NCBI GenBank assembly: GCA_004292595.1
Contig: RDXM01000090.1
Location: forward strand, 1 to 57,859
Origin: Candidatus Kapaibacterium sp.
Lineage (GTDB): Bacteria; Bacteroidota; Ignavibacteria; Kapaibacteriales; UBA4661
Direction: 5' to 3'
Length of the DNA stretch: 57,859 nt
Below, in pieces: positions 17,733 through 25,846 of the stretch (position 1 is its first letter; the number at the start of each line of letters is the position of its first letter). Both the position numbers and the translations under genes were made by a program. The notes under the pieces are model-generated. The model saw nothing but the letters and a program-made list of their open reading frames with translations. It was not told the origin of the DNA and did no database searches.

Positions 17733-17932
17733 CAATCTTCCATCCCTGTAAATTTGAGAACAGCCGAAATAACCAGCACCAAAATAAATGCAACCAAAAT
17801 ACCACCAATCGCTTGCGTCAGTAGATATTTTTCCTGCCCTTTGTATTCTTCTCGCCCAATGCGCTTAAACAGCAGAAACGACCGCGCAACCAGCGTCCCA
17901 CCAACAAGAGCGACAATAATAATGGAAATCAT
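17732..17932 (-). CDS. Small two-segment inner-membrane protein
   Basis: A 66-residue protein with two hydrophobic segments (ISIIIVALVGGTLVARSFLLF and AIGGILVAFILVLVISAVL) joined by a charged loop (KRIGREEYKGQEKYLLTQ). No family name can be assigned. The ATG at 17932 has an AAAGGA four bases upstream and is preferred. An in-frame ATG at 17989 would add 19 basic residues (MRIAKFLFRNFLKTFTKEN) and would start only eight bases after the GH3 stop. Its stop overlaps the start of the next gene by one base (TGATG), giving a three-gene run of GH3, small membrane protein and secreted protein. Confidence 0.72.
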   Translation of the reverse strand: MISIIIVALVGGTLVARSFLLFKRIGREEYKGQEKYLLTQAIGGILVAFILVLVISAVLKFTGMED

Positions 17933-17997
17933 GTTTTCCTTTGTGAAAGTTTTGAGAAAATTTCTGAACAAAAATTTTGCGATGCGCATTCACGCAA

Positions 17998-19119
17998 TTA
18001 CAATTTTTGCTTGAGCGCGACAATTCTGCGATACGATTCATCCACGCGAGCGCGTGAAATCTTACCTTCCAGCACCAAACGCTTCAAAATGCTGCTTGCT
18101 TTGGTGATAATGTCGGGGTCATATTGCAAATTATTCCCAAAGCAGACAATATCCACACCTGCATTGATGCACTTTTCCAATGCCACGTCCAGCCCGTAGT
18201 GGTCAGCGATTGCGCCCATTTGCATATCGTCGGAAATAACCACGCCTTGATATTTCAAGCTATCGCGTAGAATGCCCGTAATCACGCGCTTTGAGAGCGT
18301 TGCTGGAACATCAGCATCTAAGCGGTTATTGAAAATATGCGCTGTCATAATCATATCAACCTTGTTTTGGCGAATAAGTTCCGCGTAGGGCTTGATTTCA
18401 TCGGGCTTCCACGTGTCGCTCACATCCACAAAGCCCTTGTGCGAATCCGCTTTCGAGGAGCCGTGTCCAGGAAAATGCTTCAGCGTTGTGATGACCTTCT
18501 TTTTGCGATGCTCTTCCACAATCACCGCCGCTTGAGAGGCAACAATACTCGGTTCGGCGGAGAAACTCCGTTCGATTTTGCCAATAACGGGATTTTCGGG
18601 ATTCACATTCACATCCACCGACGGCGCGAAGTTCAAATTAAAACCGTTCTCAGCAAGTGTTTGTGCGGTCTTTGCGGCATAGAAGCGCGTGGAATCCATG
18701 TTGTTCAATTTGCCCAAATATTGCTGCGACACCGATGGCGGAAAGCCATAGCGAGGTTTCAAGCGGTTTACGCGCCCACCTTCTTGGTCAATGCTGATAA
18801 AAAGCGGCAGCCCAACATTGCTTTCCCGCGCTGCTTTGGCGAGTTGTGCCGTCAGACCGCGTACTTGCTGGGGTGATTCGATATTGCGTTTGAATTCTTT
18901 CGTCGGAACATCATAATCGAACAAAATCACACTGCCCACGCGCCCAGCTTTTACGTCCTTCAGAAACGGGTCTGTTTCTTGCAGCGACATACCGCGAAAA
19001 CCGATAAGCAGCATTTGTGCGATTTTGAGGTCGAGAGAATCTCGTGTTTGCGCGAGGCATGAGCCAGAGAGCGATGTCAGAACAAGGAATGACGCTATGG
19101 TGAAAAGTTTTGTATTCAT
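17998..19119 (-). CDS. Glycoside hydrolase family 3, NagZ-like beta-N-acetylhexosaminidase, exported
   Basis: Predicted exported enzyme cleaving terminal beta-N-acetylglucosamine, probably from peptidoglycan fragments. The 373 residues have a signal peptide (about 1-24, ending SCLAQ) and then the GH3 N-terminal barrel. Key parts are ISIDQEGGRVNRL (109-121), LNFAPSVDVN, KHFPGHG (214-220) with the downstream DSH (225-227) that supplies the NagZ acid/base His, and VISDDMQMGA with the nucleophile Asp at about 297-298. The protein lacks a second GH3 domain, as is usual for NagZ. Unlike the cytoplasmic NagZ of enterobacteria it has a leader, so it acts outside the cytoplasm. It heads the short operon described for the two downstream genes. 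Confidence 0.93.
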   Translation of the reverse strand: MNTKLFTIASFLVLTSLSGSCLAQTRDSLDLKIAQMLLIGFRGMSLQETDPFLKDVKAGRVGSVILFDYDVPTKEFKRNIESPQQVRGLTAQLAKAARESNVGLPLFISIDQEGGRVNRLKPRYGFPPSVSQQYLGKLNNMDSTRFYAAKTAQTLAENGFNLNFAPSVDVNVNPENPVIGKIERSFSAEPSIVASQAAVIVEEHRKKKVITTLKHFPGHGSSKADSHKGFVDVSDTWKPDEIKPYAELIRQNKVDMIMTAHIFNNRLDADVPATLSKRVITGILRDSLKYQGVVISDDMQMGAIADHYGLDVALEKCINAGVDIVCFGNNLQYDPDIITKASSILKRLVLEGKISRARVDESYRRIVALKQKL

Positions 19120-19155
19120 TATGGTTGGTTTCTTCAGTAATGACAGATGTTGAAT

Positions 19156-19437
19156 TCAATTTAAAAATGATGGTCGAAAAAGCGGATTTGTTTCTTGCAG
19201 TGGCACATCGGAATAATCAGGCTCATGTTCATCATAAGCATACTGAAGATTGTGTGCTGCCAAGGCATACCAATCCTGCTGTTCTTCACGGAACGCGCCG
19301 CTAGAGTCCTGTTTTTCAGATTCTTCTGGCTTTTTGAGAATAACAATAATTGCTTCGGCTGATTCTGGCAATATTGCTCCCGCATCAAGAACAATGCGGT
19401 GTTGGCGGATATGCGCTGAGTATGTTGTATAGCTCAT
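19156..19437 (-). CDS. Orphan antitoxin-like small protein
   Basis: A 93-residue protein of the type often paired with toxins. Its N-terminal part is a short strand-rich segment (AHIRQHRIVLDAGAILPES) like the start of small DNA-binding antitoxins. Its C-terminal part, DWYALAAHNLQYAYDEHE then PDYSDVPLQETNPLF, matches a W..L...L..AY...EP.Y......NP pattern I associate with antitoxin families. The start at 19437 is supported by GAGG (complement of 19444-19447) seven bases upstream; the reading frame continues to a TTG at 19449. No toxin gene is adjacent: radA is upstream and the GH3 gene downstream. The function is therefore uncertain; it may be a solitary antitoxin or a regulator. Confidence 0.65.
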   Translation of the reverse strand: MSYTTYSAHIRQHRIVLDAGAILPESAEAIIVILKKPEESEKQDSSGAFREEQQDWYALAAHNLQYAYDEHEPDYSDVPLQETNPLFRPSFLN

Positions 19438-19498
19438 GCCGTACCTCAAAGAATAAATGAGATGAAAGGGTAATGTTCAGAAGCAAAATGTTCTATCA

Positions 19499-20932
19499 CT
19501 ATCCACCAACAACATCCAACAAGGCTTTCAAAATGCGGTCTGCTGGCTTCAAACCTTGCATGGAGAGCGGTGTCGCATTTGGTGTACCTTTGGTGGATTG
19601 TTCTTTTGCGGCAGATTTCATAAAGCGTTTCATGTTTGCTTCGGGTAGCACAATGTTCTGGAAACCGAGTTTTCGTGCCTCGTTCACACGCTGTTCAATC
19701 GAAACAACTGCGCGAACTTCGCCCGTCAAACCAATTTCACCAATCAGCGCGGTGTCTGCTTGAATTGCAATATCGCGGAAGGAACTCACAATCGCTGCCG
19801 CCACGCCTAAATCCACCGCAGGATCGTCCAAACGCAAGCCGCCTGCGATGTTCACGAACACATCATGCTTGCCGAGCGCGAGACCAAGCCGCTTTTCAAG
19901 CACTGCCAGAATCATTTGCAGGCGGCGGTAATCCAAGCCTGTCGCGCTGCGCTGAGGCTGATTGTAGCTTGTCGGCGTAACTAAGGCTTGCACTTCCACC
20001 AAAATTGGGCGCGAACCCTCCATTGCCGCCGTTACTGCCGTGCCAGACTCACCCGCATTGCGTTGCGATAAAAACACTTCGGAAGGATTTGTCACCTCCT
20101 GCAAACCGTCTTCGCTCATTTCAAACACGCCAATTTCATTCGTCGAACCATACCGATTTTTTGCCGCTCGTAAAATGCGATACGAGTAAATATGCTCGCC
20201 CTCGAATTGCAAGACCGTATCCACGATATGTTCCAGCACTTTCGGTCCCGCGAGCGAACCTTCTTTCGTAACGTGTCCGACGAGAAAAACTGGCTTGCCA
20301 AGCGTCTTTGCGGCGTGCATGAGCAAGGCAGCGCACTCGCGCACCTGCGCCACGCTACCGGGCGCGGACTCAATATCCGTGCGGAACATGGTCTGAATCG
20401 AATCAGCTATTACCAAGCCCGCATCGGTGGTGCGCATTGCTTCGACGATTTCATCGGCGTTGGTTTCGGCGAGAACACTGAGCGTCGAAAAGTCAAGATT
20501 CAAGCGGTTTGCACGGGATTTTATTTGTTGTAATGATTCCTCGCCCGTCACGTACAAGGGCTTCACATCGCCCAAGCGAGCGCACATTTGCAGCATCAGC
20601 GTTGATTTTCCAATACCTGGGTCGCCGCCCACCAGCGTAATTGAACCCAGCATAATTCCGCCACCCAACACGCGGTCAAGCTCGGTAATGCCAGTTTTTA
20701 TGCGGTCTTCAGCGACTTGTTCAATGTCTTGGAGCAATATCGGTTTTTGCTTCACAAGCGACGCACCGCCCAAGCCCCCTCTCGCTTCCACGCGACGCGA
20801 TGTTGCTGCGCTTTGTTTTACCTGCGTTTCTTCGGTCATCGTGTTCCATTCGCCGCAGGACGGGCATTTTCCCGCCCAGCGCGGCGCGGAAAATCCGCAG
20901 CTTTGACAGGCGTAAATCGTTTTTGTTTTCAT
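19499..20932 (-). CDS. radA: DNA repair protein RadA (Sms)
   Basis: RecA-like ATPase and branch-migration helicase used in recombinational repair. The 477 residues contain the N-terminal four-cysteine zinc finger (CQSCGFSAPRWAGKCPSCG, about 9-27), Walker A GDPGIGKST (about 103-111), Walker B LVIADSIQTM, the family-specific KNRYG motif (AAKNRYGSTNEIG, near 257), and the C-terminal Lon-protease-like domain (FVNIAGGLRLDDPAVDLGV, ALIGEIGLTGEVRAV) without protease activity. Length matches the family. A glycine-rich stretch after the zinc finger (EARGGLGGASLV) is unremarkable. Confidence 0.97.
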   Translation of the reverse strand: MKTKTIYACQSCGFSAPRWAGKCPSCGEWNTMTEETQVKQSAATSRRVEARGGLGGASLVKQKPILLQDIEQVAEDRIKTGITELDRVLGGGIMLGSITLVGGDPGIGKSTLMLQMCARLGDVKPLYVTGEESLQQIKSRANRLNLDFSTLSVLAETNADEIVEAMRTTDAGLVIADSIQTMFRTDIESAPGSVAQVRECAALLMHAAKTLGKPVFLVGHVTKEGSLAGPKVLEHIVDTVLQFEGEHIYSYRILRAAKNRYGSTNEIGVFEMSEDGLQEVTNPSEVFLSQRNAGESGTAVTAAMEGSRPILVEVQALVTPTSYNQPQRSATGLDYRRLQMILAVLEKRLGLALGKHDVFVNIAGGLRLDDPAVDLGVAAAIVSSFRDIAIQADTALIGEIGLTGEVRAVVSIEQRVNEARKLGFQNIVLPEANMKRFMKSAAKEQSTKGTPNATPLSMQGLKPADRILKALLDVVGG

Positions 20933-20984
20933 GGTGGTATTTGTGTGGTAATCCTACAAAGCTGATAAATACTGGCTTCAGACT

Positions 20985-21263
20985 TTATGCTAAAACGGGT
21001 TCTTCCATCACTTCCGTCAGCAACATGAGTGAAATACGATAGCCATATTCTTCGAGTATTTCCGCCTCAATTTCGCCTGTCAAATCTTGCACATCGCTCT
21101 CTTCCTGCGCTGTCACATAGCCTGTGGCGAATATCCAAATATGATTTGGGTCGTCGGGACTGAATTGTATTTCATCCGTCCTCTGAAGGCTGGGAAACTG
21201 TGCATGGACACGCTCGAAAAGCTCATCCATGAGTGCTTGCTGGCGGTGATTGATAGTGTTCAT
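20985..21263 (-). CDS. Small partner of HEPN protein, possible antitoxin
   Basis: A 92-residue acidic protein encoded directly after the HEPN gene with an ATGA overlap, so the two are translationally coupled. It has no GS...D.D motif, so it is not a minimal nucleotidyltransferase, the usual HEPN partner. Visible parts are a predicted helix (RQQALMDELFERVHAQFPS), a strand segment (NHIWIFATGYVTAQEESDV), an acidic helix (DLTGEIEAEILEEYGY) and a strand (RISLMLLTEV). The order resembles a reduced nucleotidyltransferase-like fold, but that is a guess. Role as an antitoxin or binding partner is inferred from gene order. Confidence 0.7.
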   Translation of the reverse strand: MNTINHRQQALMDELFERVHAQFPSLQRTDEIQFSPDDPNHIWIFATGYVTAQEESDVQDLTGEIEAEILEEYGYRISLMLLTEVMEEPVLA

Positions 21264-21634
21264 TGCTGTTCTAGCTCCATGCGAATAACGTTGATAAATT
21301 CTTTCGCCATCAATAGTTGTTTTTCTGCTTTTTGGCGACTGAGCATTGTTGGATAATAATCGGCAAGATTTCGTGCGTCTTGCATTGTCAAAAGGTAGCG
21401 TTTGAAGGAAACGGAAATGTGCTTTGAACGGCGTATTACCTCGCCATTAAAGGTTGCCTGTACTTTTGCATGGTCGGTATTTGCCTGCAATCCTTTCATC
21501 TGAATCATCGCTAAAGCTGCTTGAAATGCTGCATAATACGCACGGTTCGTTGCTGCATTGTACAATCGTGCATCGCACAGTAACTGCGCTCCTTGGAGAT
21601 TCTCTTCGGCTTTGAGGAAAAATTCGTTTACCAT
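21260..21634 (-). CDS. HEPN domain protein
   Basis: A 124-residue all-helical protein of the HEPN superfamily. The hallmark is YNAATNRAYYAAFQAAL (about 25-41), followed by a second helical pair with RYLLTMQDARNLADYYP (about 79-95). HEPN toxins that cut RNA normally use an R-x4-6-H motif; here the equivalent site reads ARNLADYY with Tyr where His would be expected, so RNase activity is doubtful or uses a variant site. It overlaps the downstream partner by four bases (ATGA). The pair sits between uvrC and radA on the same strand and looks like a small accessory module. Confidence 0.85.
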   Translation of the reverse strand: MVNEFFLKAEENLQGAQLLCDARLYNAATNRAYYAAFQAALAMIQMKGLQANTDHAKVQATFNGEVIRRSKHISVSFKRYLLTMQDARNLADYYPTMLSRQKAEKQLLMAKEFINVIRMELEQQ

Positions 21635-21666
21635 TGCTGCATTATATTTTTGGGGACATTTGCAAA

Positions 21667-21698
21667 TGGCACAGACAGGAGTGTCTGTGCTATCGAAG
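21667..21698. repeat. CACAGACA-class repeat, single arm
   Basis: A single arm with a perfect inner inverted repeat (GCACAGACA, GGAG, TGTCTGTGC) and the flank TATCGAAG. It matches the right arm of the copy at 38011-38099, including that flank. It lies just after the uvrC stop. Confidence 0.75.
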
Positions 21699-21700
21699 CC

Positions 21701-23575
21701 TCAATTTTCATCATTTTCTTCACTCAATTCAATTACCTGCTCCGCAAAATACGCCTGCAACAACGCCGCCGTTTTCTTGCCTGCAACCCGCTCCAAATCT
21801 TCGTTGGAAGCAGTACGCACACCTTGTACCGAGCCGAGTTCTTTGAGCAGTTTCTGCGCCGTCTGCTCGCCAATTCCTTTGATGTTCGTGAGTTCGGTTT
21901 GCAACGTGCGCTTGTCGCGGAGCGAGCGATGGAACTCAATGGCAAAGCGGTGTGCCTCGTCGCGGGCTTGCTGCAAGAGTTTGAGGCTGCTGGAAGTTTT
22001 TGGCAAAAGAATTGCTTCCGACGAATTCGGGAAAAATACTTCTTCCAAACGCTTCGCTAGTCCAATCATCGGAATATCCTGCAAGCCTAGTTCTCGCATG
22101 ATTTCAACGGCATGGGAAAGCTGCCCTTTACCGCCGTCGATGATGATGAGGTCTGGGCGCGGCGTATCTTCGGCAATCATGCGCGTATAGCGGCGGCGCA
22201 CCACTTCTTGCATGGACTTAAAGTCGTCAATCCCTTCAACGGTGCGGATTTTGAACTTGCGATAATCAGATTTTTTCGCCTTGCCATCAACAAACACCAC
22301 AAGCGATGAAACCGTCTCCGAACCTTGAAAATGCGAGTTGTCGAAGCATTCAATACGGCGCGGAGCCTTGCTGAGGCGCAAATCACGTTGCAAGGAAAGG
22401 ACAGCGCGTGGAATAAGCGAATCTTTATTTTCCTCGCGTTTCAGACGTTGCAATTCCAATTCTTTCAAAAGAAAATCCGCATTCATGCTTGCCATGTTCA
22501 CCAATTTCCGCTTATCGCCAAGTTGCGGAACGGTGAGGAGAATCTTGCCAGAACGCTTGCTTTGAAGCCATGCCGCGAGTATTTCCGTGTCGTCAATTTC
22601 GGTTTGCAGAAAAATTTCATCGGGAACGTCGTCGCTTTCCAAGTAAAAACGCTCGCAAGTGGCTCGTAAAAGCTCGGCATCGCTTTTTTCCTCGCTGTGC
22701 TGAATGTAGTAGTGCTGCTTGCCAATAAGTTTGCCATCGCGGACTTTCAAAATCACCGCGCAGGCATCTTTTTCGTTGCGCGAAAGTGCGAGAACGTCCC
22801 TATCGACGGGGTCTGTAGAGACAACTTTCTGCTTTTCGGAATATTCCCTCAGCGCGATAAGACGATTGCGCACAACGACCGCTTTTTCAAATTCCATTTC
22901 CTCCGAAAGCCGCTCCATTTCTTGCTCCAAGCTCTTTTCAACGCTGCGTGATTTCCCTTTCAAAATCTGCACCGCGTGAGTAATCATGCCGCTGTAGTGT
23001 TCTTTCGTAACAAAGCCTTCGCACGGACCTTCGCATTTTTTAATGTGAAAATCCAAGCACACTTTGAACTTCCCTTTGGCAATGCTTTCGGGCGTTAAAT
23101 CAAGCTGGCACGAGCGAATCGGGAAGAGCGAGCGCAGCAAATTGAGCATGATGTACATATACTTCGTCTCGGTGTAGGGACCAAAGTATTTGCTGCCGTC
23201 ACGCACGATGCGGCGCGTGGGGAAAATGCGGGGAAATTGCTCGCTCGTAACGCAGATGTAGGGGTAGGATTTGTCGTCTTTCAAGAGGATGTTGTAGCGC
23301 GGCTGATGCTCCTTGATAAGCGTATTTTCAAGGATAAGTGCTTCTATTTCGGAATCGGTAACAATAATTTCCAAATCACGGATTTTGCTCACCAAAACCC
23401 GCGTCTTTGCGTCTCTTGGGCGACCTTGCTGAAAATACGAGCGCACTCGACTCCGCAGATTTTTCGCTTTCCCGACGTACAAAATCTTGCCCTCCGCGTC
23501 CTTGTGCAAGTACACGCCTGGCTGTGTGGGAAGATTATGCAGTTTTTCAGCAAGCGTGATGCTCGGAATCTGCAT
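21701..23575 (-). CDS. uvrC: Excinuclease ABC subunit C
   Basis: Dual-incision nuclease of nucleotide excision repair. From the ATG at 23575 the product is 624 residues: GIY-YIG endonuclease for the 3-prime cut (PGVYLHKDAEGKILYVGKAK, about 19-38), a cysteine-rich central part (CEGPCEGFVTKEHY), a UVR domain binding UvrB (LEQEMERLSEEMEFEKAVVV), an RNase H-like nuclease for the 5-prime cut (IECFDNSHFQGSETVSSLV, IIIDGGKGQLS) and C-terminal helix-hairpin-helix (LTNIKGIGEQTAQKLLKEL). The frame stays open to a TTG at 23677, adding 34 residues with a QTLEAQTLQSQTLED repeat. I prefer the ATG because it gives the normal distance to PGVY. Confidence 0.95.
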   Translation of the reverse strand: MQIPSITLAEKLHNLPTQPGVYLHKDAEGKILYVGKAKNLRSRVRSYFQQGRPRDAKTRVLVSKIRDLEIIVTDSEIEALILENTLIKEHQPRYNILLKDDKSYPYICVTSEQFPRIFPTRRIVRDGSKYFGPYTETKYMYIMLNLLRSLFPIRSCQLDLTPESIAKGKFKVCLDFHIKKCEGPCEGFVTKEHYSGMITHAVQILKGKSRSVEKSLEQEMERLSEEMEFEKAVVVRNRLIALREYSEKQKVVSTDPVDRDVLALSRNEKDACAVILKVRDGKLIGKQHYYIQHSEEKSDAELLRATCERFYLESDDVPDEIFLQTEIDDTEILAAWLQSKRSGKILLTVPQLGDKRKLVNMASMNADFLLKELELQRLKREENKDSLIPRAVLSLQRDLRLSKAPRRIECFDNSHFQGSETVSSLVVFVDGKAKKSDYRKFKIRTVEGIDDFKSMQEVVRRRYTRMIAEDTPRPDLIIIDGGKGQLSHAVEIMRELGLQDIPMIGLAKRLEEVFFPNSSEAILLPKTSSSLKLLQQARDEAHRFAIEFHRSLRDKRTLQTELTNIKGIGEQTAQKLLKELGSVQGVRTASNEDLERVAGKKTAALLQAYFAEQVIELSEENDEN

Positions 23576-23753
23576 CGCGCCAACATCGTCAGCATTGACA
23601 ATATCTTCTAGCGTTTGGGATTGCAACGTTTGAGCTTCAAGCGTTTGAGAGGATTCTTCCAGCACAACCAGCCTCAAAAGAAAGAGAAAATGTTTATAGG
23701 TCGTTGATTATGTTGTAAAAAGAAGTATTTTTGGAGATACAACCCTTCACGAT

Positions 23754-24077
23754 ATGATATTTATTGAATCCGATAAGTTTACGAAAAAAGTATCAACAAT
23801 TCTTTCTGACGACCAACTTGCACAGATTCAGAATGCGATAATGAGCAATCCAAATATTGGCGTTCTCATCAAGCCCAATCTGTGCGGATTGCGGAAATTA
23901 CGAGCTTCTGACGGTACAAAAGGCAAACGCGGCGGTGTGAGAGTGATTTATTTTTGGATAGTCAGTGATACCATGACGTTGCTTTTAGACCTCTGCACAA
24001 AAGGTAAAAAAGAAGACCTTACGAAAAAAGAAATGCAAGAACTTTGTGCAATTATCAAGGAATTAAGCAATGCCTAG
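23754..24077 (+). CDS. RelE/HigB-type toxin
   Basis: A 107-residue RelE-superfamily protein, likely a ribosome-dependent mRNA interferase. The fold is recognisable from IFIESDKFTKKVSTILSDD at the start, the basic segment LRKLRASDGTKGKRGGVRVI (about 45-64) and the strand-helix IYFWIVSDTMTLLLDLCTKG followed by KKEDLTKKEMQEL. The R.....GKRGG.R.IY pattern is typical of HigB/RelE toxins of the NadS-partner type. The antitoxin start lies eight bases inside the end of this gene, so the order is toxin first, as in hig loci. It is divergent from uvrC. Confidence 0.88.
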   Translation: MIFIESDKFTKKVSTILSDDQLAQIQNAIMSNPNIGVLIKPNLCGLRKLRASDGTKGKRGGVRVIYFWIVSDTMTLLLDLCTKGKKEDLTKKEMQELCAIIKELSNA

Positions 24078-24276
24078 CCAACATTTCCAAGACCTCAAGG
24101 AAAGTCTTTTAAATACTAAAGACGTTCTCGCTGGTAAACTTCCGCCCGCCCGCGTCTGGCACATTGATGAGAAAACAGGTGAACGTACCTTGCGGGAAGA
24201 TAATACGGAATTTTATCGCCAACAGAGCACAAATGCTCATGTTGCCGAACCAGTTACTCTTGCTGAAAATGATTAA
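24070..24276 (+). CDS. Short antitoxin of a RelE/HigB pair, lacking HTH
   Basis: A 68-residue protein overlapping the toxin gene by eight bases. The N-terminal half (FQDLKESLLNTKDVLAGKLP, then PARVWHID) matches the start of HigA/NadS antitoxins, which normally continue into an XRE helix-turn-helix domain of about 55 residues. Here the sequence runs instead into a polar tail (EKTGERTLREDNTEFYRQQS) and stops, with no HTH. It may therefore bind the toxin but not DNA. The frame is intact and gatB converges 26 bases downstream. Whether the short form is functional or a remnant cannot be decided by eye. Confidence 0.75.
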   Translation: MPSQHFQDLKESLLNTKDVLAGKLPPARVWHIDEKTGERTLREDNTEFYRQQSTNAHVAEPVTLAEND

Positions 24277-24302
24277 CGAAGTTCAAGACCTTTCGCAAAT
24301 GA

Positions 24303-25784
24303 CTACCCATCCAAGCGTTCTTGCAAAATCTGCGTAACAACTTTCGGATTCGCTTTGCCTTTGGTTTCCTTCAATGCCTGCCCAACAAAAAAGCCCATCA
24401 CATTCGTCTTGCCACCGCGATAACGCGAGACTTCATCAGGGTTTCCAGCGAGAATGCGGTCAACAATTTCCACAATCAACGACGTGTCGGAAACCTGCGC
24501 CAAACCTTTCTCCTCAACCACTTTTTTCGGTGATTTTCCTTGCAGCACATCAGGGAAAATTTCTTTGGCAATTTTCGAGGAAATTGCATCGCTGGCAAAA
24601 AGCTCGACCAGCTCCGCGACGTGTTGTGGTGAGAGGTTCAGCTCTTGAATCGTGATTTTCTTCTCGCCCAGCGTCCGCATAACTTCGGTCATAATCCAGT
24701 TGCTGACGAGCTTGGTGCGATCTTTCGTTTTTTCGGATAAATGGCTACACGCATCCTCGAAGAACTGAGCAACGGCGCGCTCTTGCGTGAGAACGTGCGC
24801 ATCGTAGCCTGGCAAACCAAATTCTCGTACAAAGCGGTGTTTGCGGTCGAGTGCGAGTTCGGGCATTGCAGATTGAATACTGGCGAGCCAGTCTTTGCTC
24901 ACGCGAAGCGGTGGCAAATCTGGTTCGGGGAAATAGCGATAGTCATGCGCTTGTTCCTTGCTGCGTTGGGATTTTGTTGTTTGCGAGGCAGCGTCCCAAC
25001 CGCGTGTTTCCTGCACAACTGTTCCGCCTGCTTCAACAAGCTCAATCTGGCGCGCAATCTCGTATTCAATGGCTTTCTCCACATTGCGGAAGCTATTCAT
25101 ATTTTTCACTTCGGTCTTTGTGCCGAATTCTTCTTGTCCAATGGGGCGAATGGAAATATTTGCGTCGCAGCGCATAGAACCTTCTTCCATGTTGCCGTCA
25201 CAAATGCCCAAGTACAGCAGGATTTGGCGGATTTGCGTGAGGTACGCGACGGAATCTTGCGCCGAGCGCAAATCTGGCTCGCTCACAATTTCGATAAGTG
25301 CAACACCAGCGCGGTTCAAATCAACAAGCGTATCAATATCAAGGTCGTGGATAGATTTTCCCGCGTCCTCTTCCATATGGATGCGCGTAATCCCGATGCG
25401 CTTTGTCGCGGTGTTTTCCACTTTTGGGTCTTCTTCAATATCAATCCAACCTTCGTAGCAAAGCGGCTCGTCGAACTGCGAAATTTGGTAGCCTTTCGGC
25501 AAATCGGGGTAAAAATAATGCTTCCGCGCAAAGAGCGAGACAGGGCGAATCTGGCAATGCGTCGCCACGCCCATTTTGATAGCAAATTCCACCGCTTGCT
25601 TGTTCAGCACAGGCAATACGCCTGGATGACCCAGCGAAACGGGAGAAATGTTGGTGTTCGGCGGCATGCCAAATTCGGTGGAATCGCCGCAGAAAATCTT
25701 GCTTTTGGTAAGCAATTGCGCGTGAACTTCCAAGCCGATAACCGCTTCGTATTTAGCGGCGGGCAGAGATGAAGATTGAGCCAT
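24303..25784 (-). CDS. gatB: Aspartyl/glutamyl-tRNA amidotransferase subunit B
   Basis: Kinase-like subunit of GatCAB, which converts misacylated Glu-tRNA-Gln or Asp-tRNA-Asn to the correct amides. The 493 residues carry the start YEAVIGLEVHAQLLTKSKIF, the catalytic core with HKHYFYPDLPKGYQISQ-like text (ARKHYFYPDLPKGYQISQFD), RIHMEEDAGKSIHD, VDLNRAGVALIEIVSEPD, MRCDANISIRP and KNMNSFRNVEKAIEYE, a cradle domain, and the C-terminal YqeY-like tail (VMGFFVGQALKETKGKANPK) that contacts tRNA. Length is normal. gatA and gatC are not adjacent. Confidence 0.98.
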   Translation of the reverse strand: MAQSSSLPAAKYEAVIGLEVHAQLLTKSKIFCGDSTEFGMPPNTNISPVSLGHPGVLPVLNKQAVEFAIKMGVATHCQIRPVSLFARKHYFYPDLPKGYQISQFDEPLCYEGWIDIEEDPKVENTATKRIGITRIHMEEDAGKSIHDLDIDTLVDLNRAGVALIEIVSEPDLRSAQDSVAYLTQIRQILLYLGICDGNMEEGSMRCDANISIRPIGQEEFGTKTEVKNMNSFRNVEKAIEYEIARQIELVEAGGTVVQETRGWDAASQTTKSQRSKEQAHDYRYFPEPDLPPLRVSKDWLASIQSAMPELALDRKHRFVREFGLPGYDAHVLTQERAVAQFFEDACSHLSEKTKDRTKLVSNWIMTEVMRTLGEKKITIQELNLSPQHVAELVELFASDAISSKIAKEIFPDVLQGKSPKKVVEEKGLAQVSDTSLIVEIVDRILAGNPDEVSRYRGGKTNVMGFFVGQALKETKGKANPKVVTQILQERLDG

Positions 25785-25846
25785 AGATTGAAAAAAATGA
25801 AGAGTGAAAACGAGTATTCTAAAAAATGTTCGACAGCTACAAAATC

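Noticed and set aside
20985-21263. Minimal nucleotidyltransferase (MNT) identity for the HEPN partner
   Set aside because: The GS and paired Asp motifs that define MNT are absent.
24741-25772. Long plus-strand open frame of 343 codons
   Set aside because: It lies wholly antisense to gatB, whose protein is strongly conserved. The antisense translation is Cys/Phe/Asn-rich without any recognisable motif.
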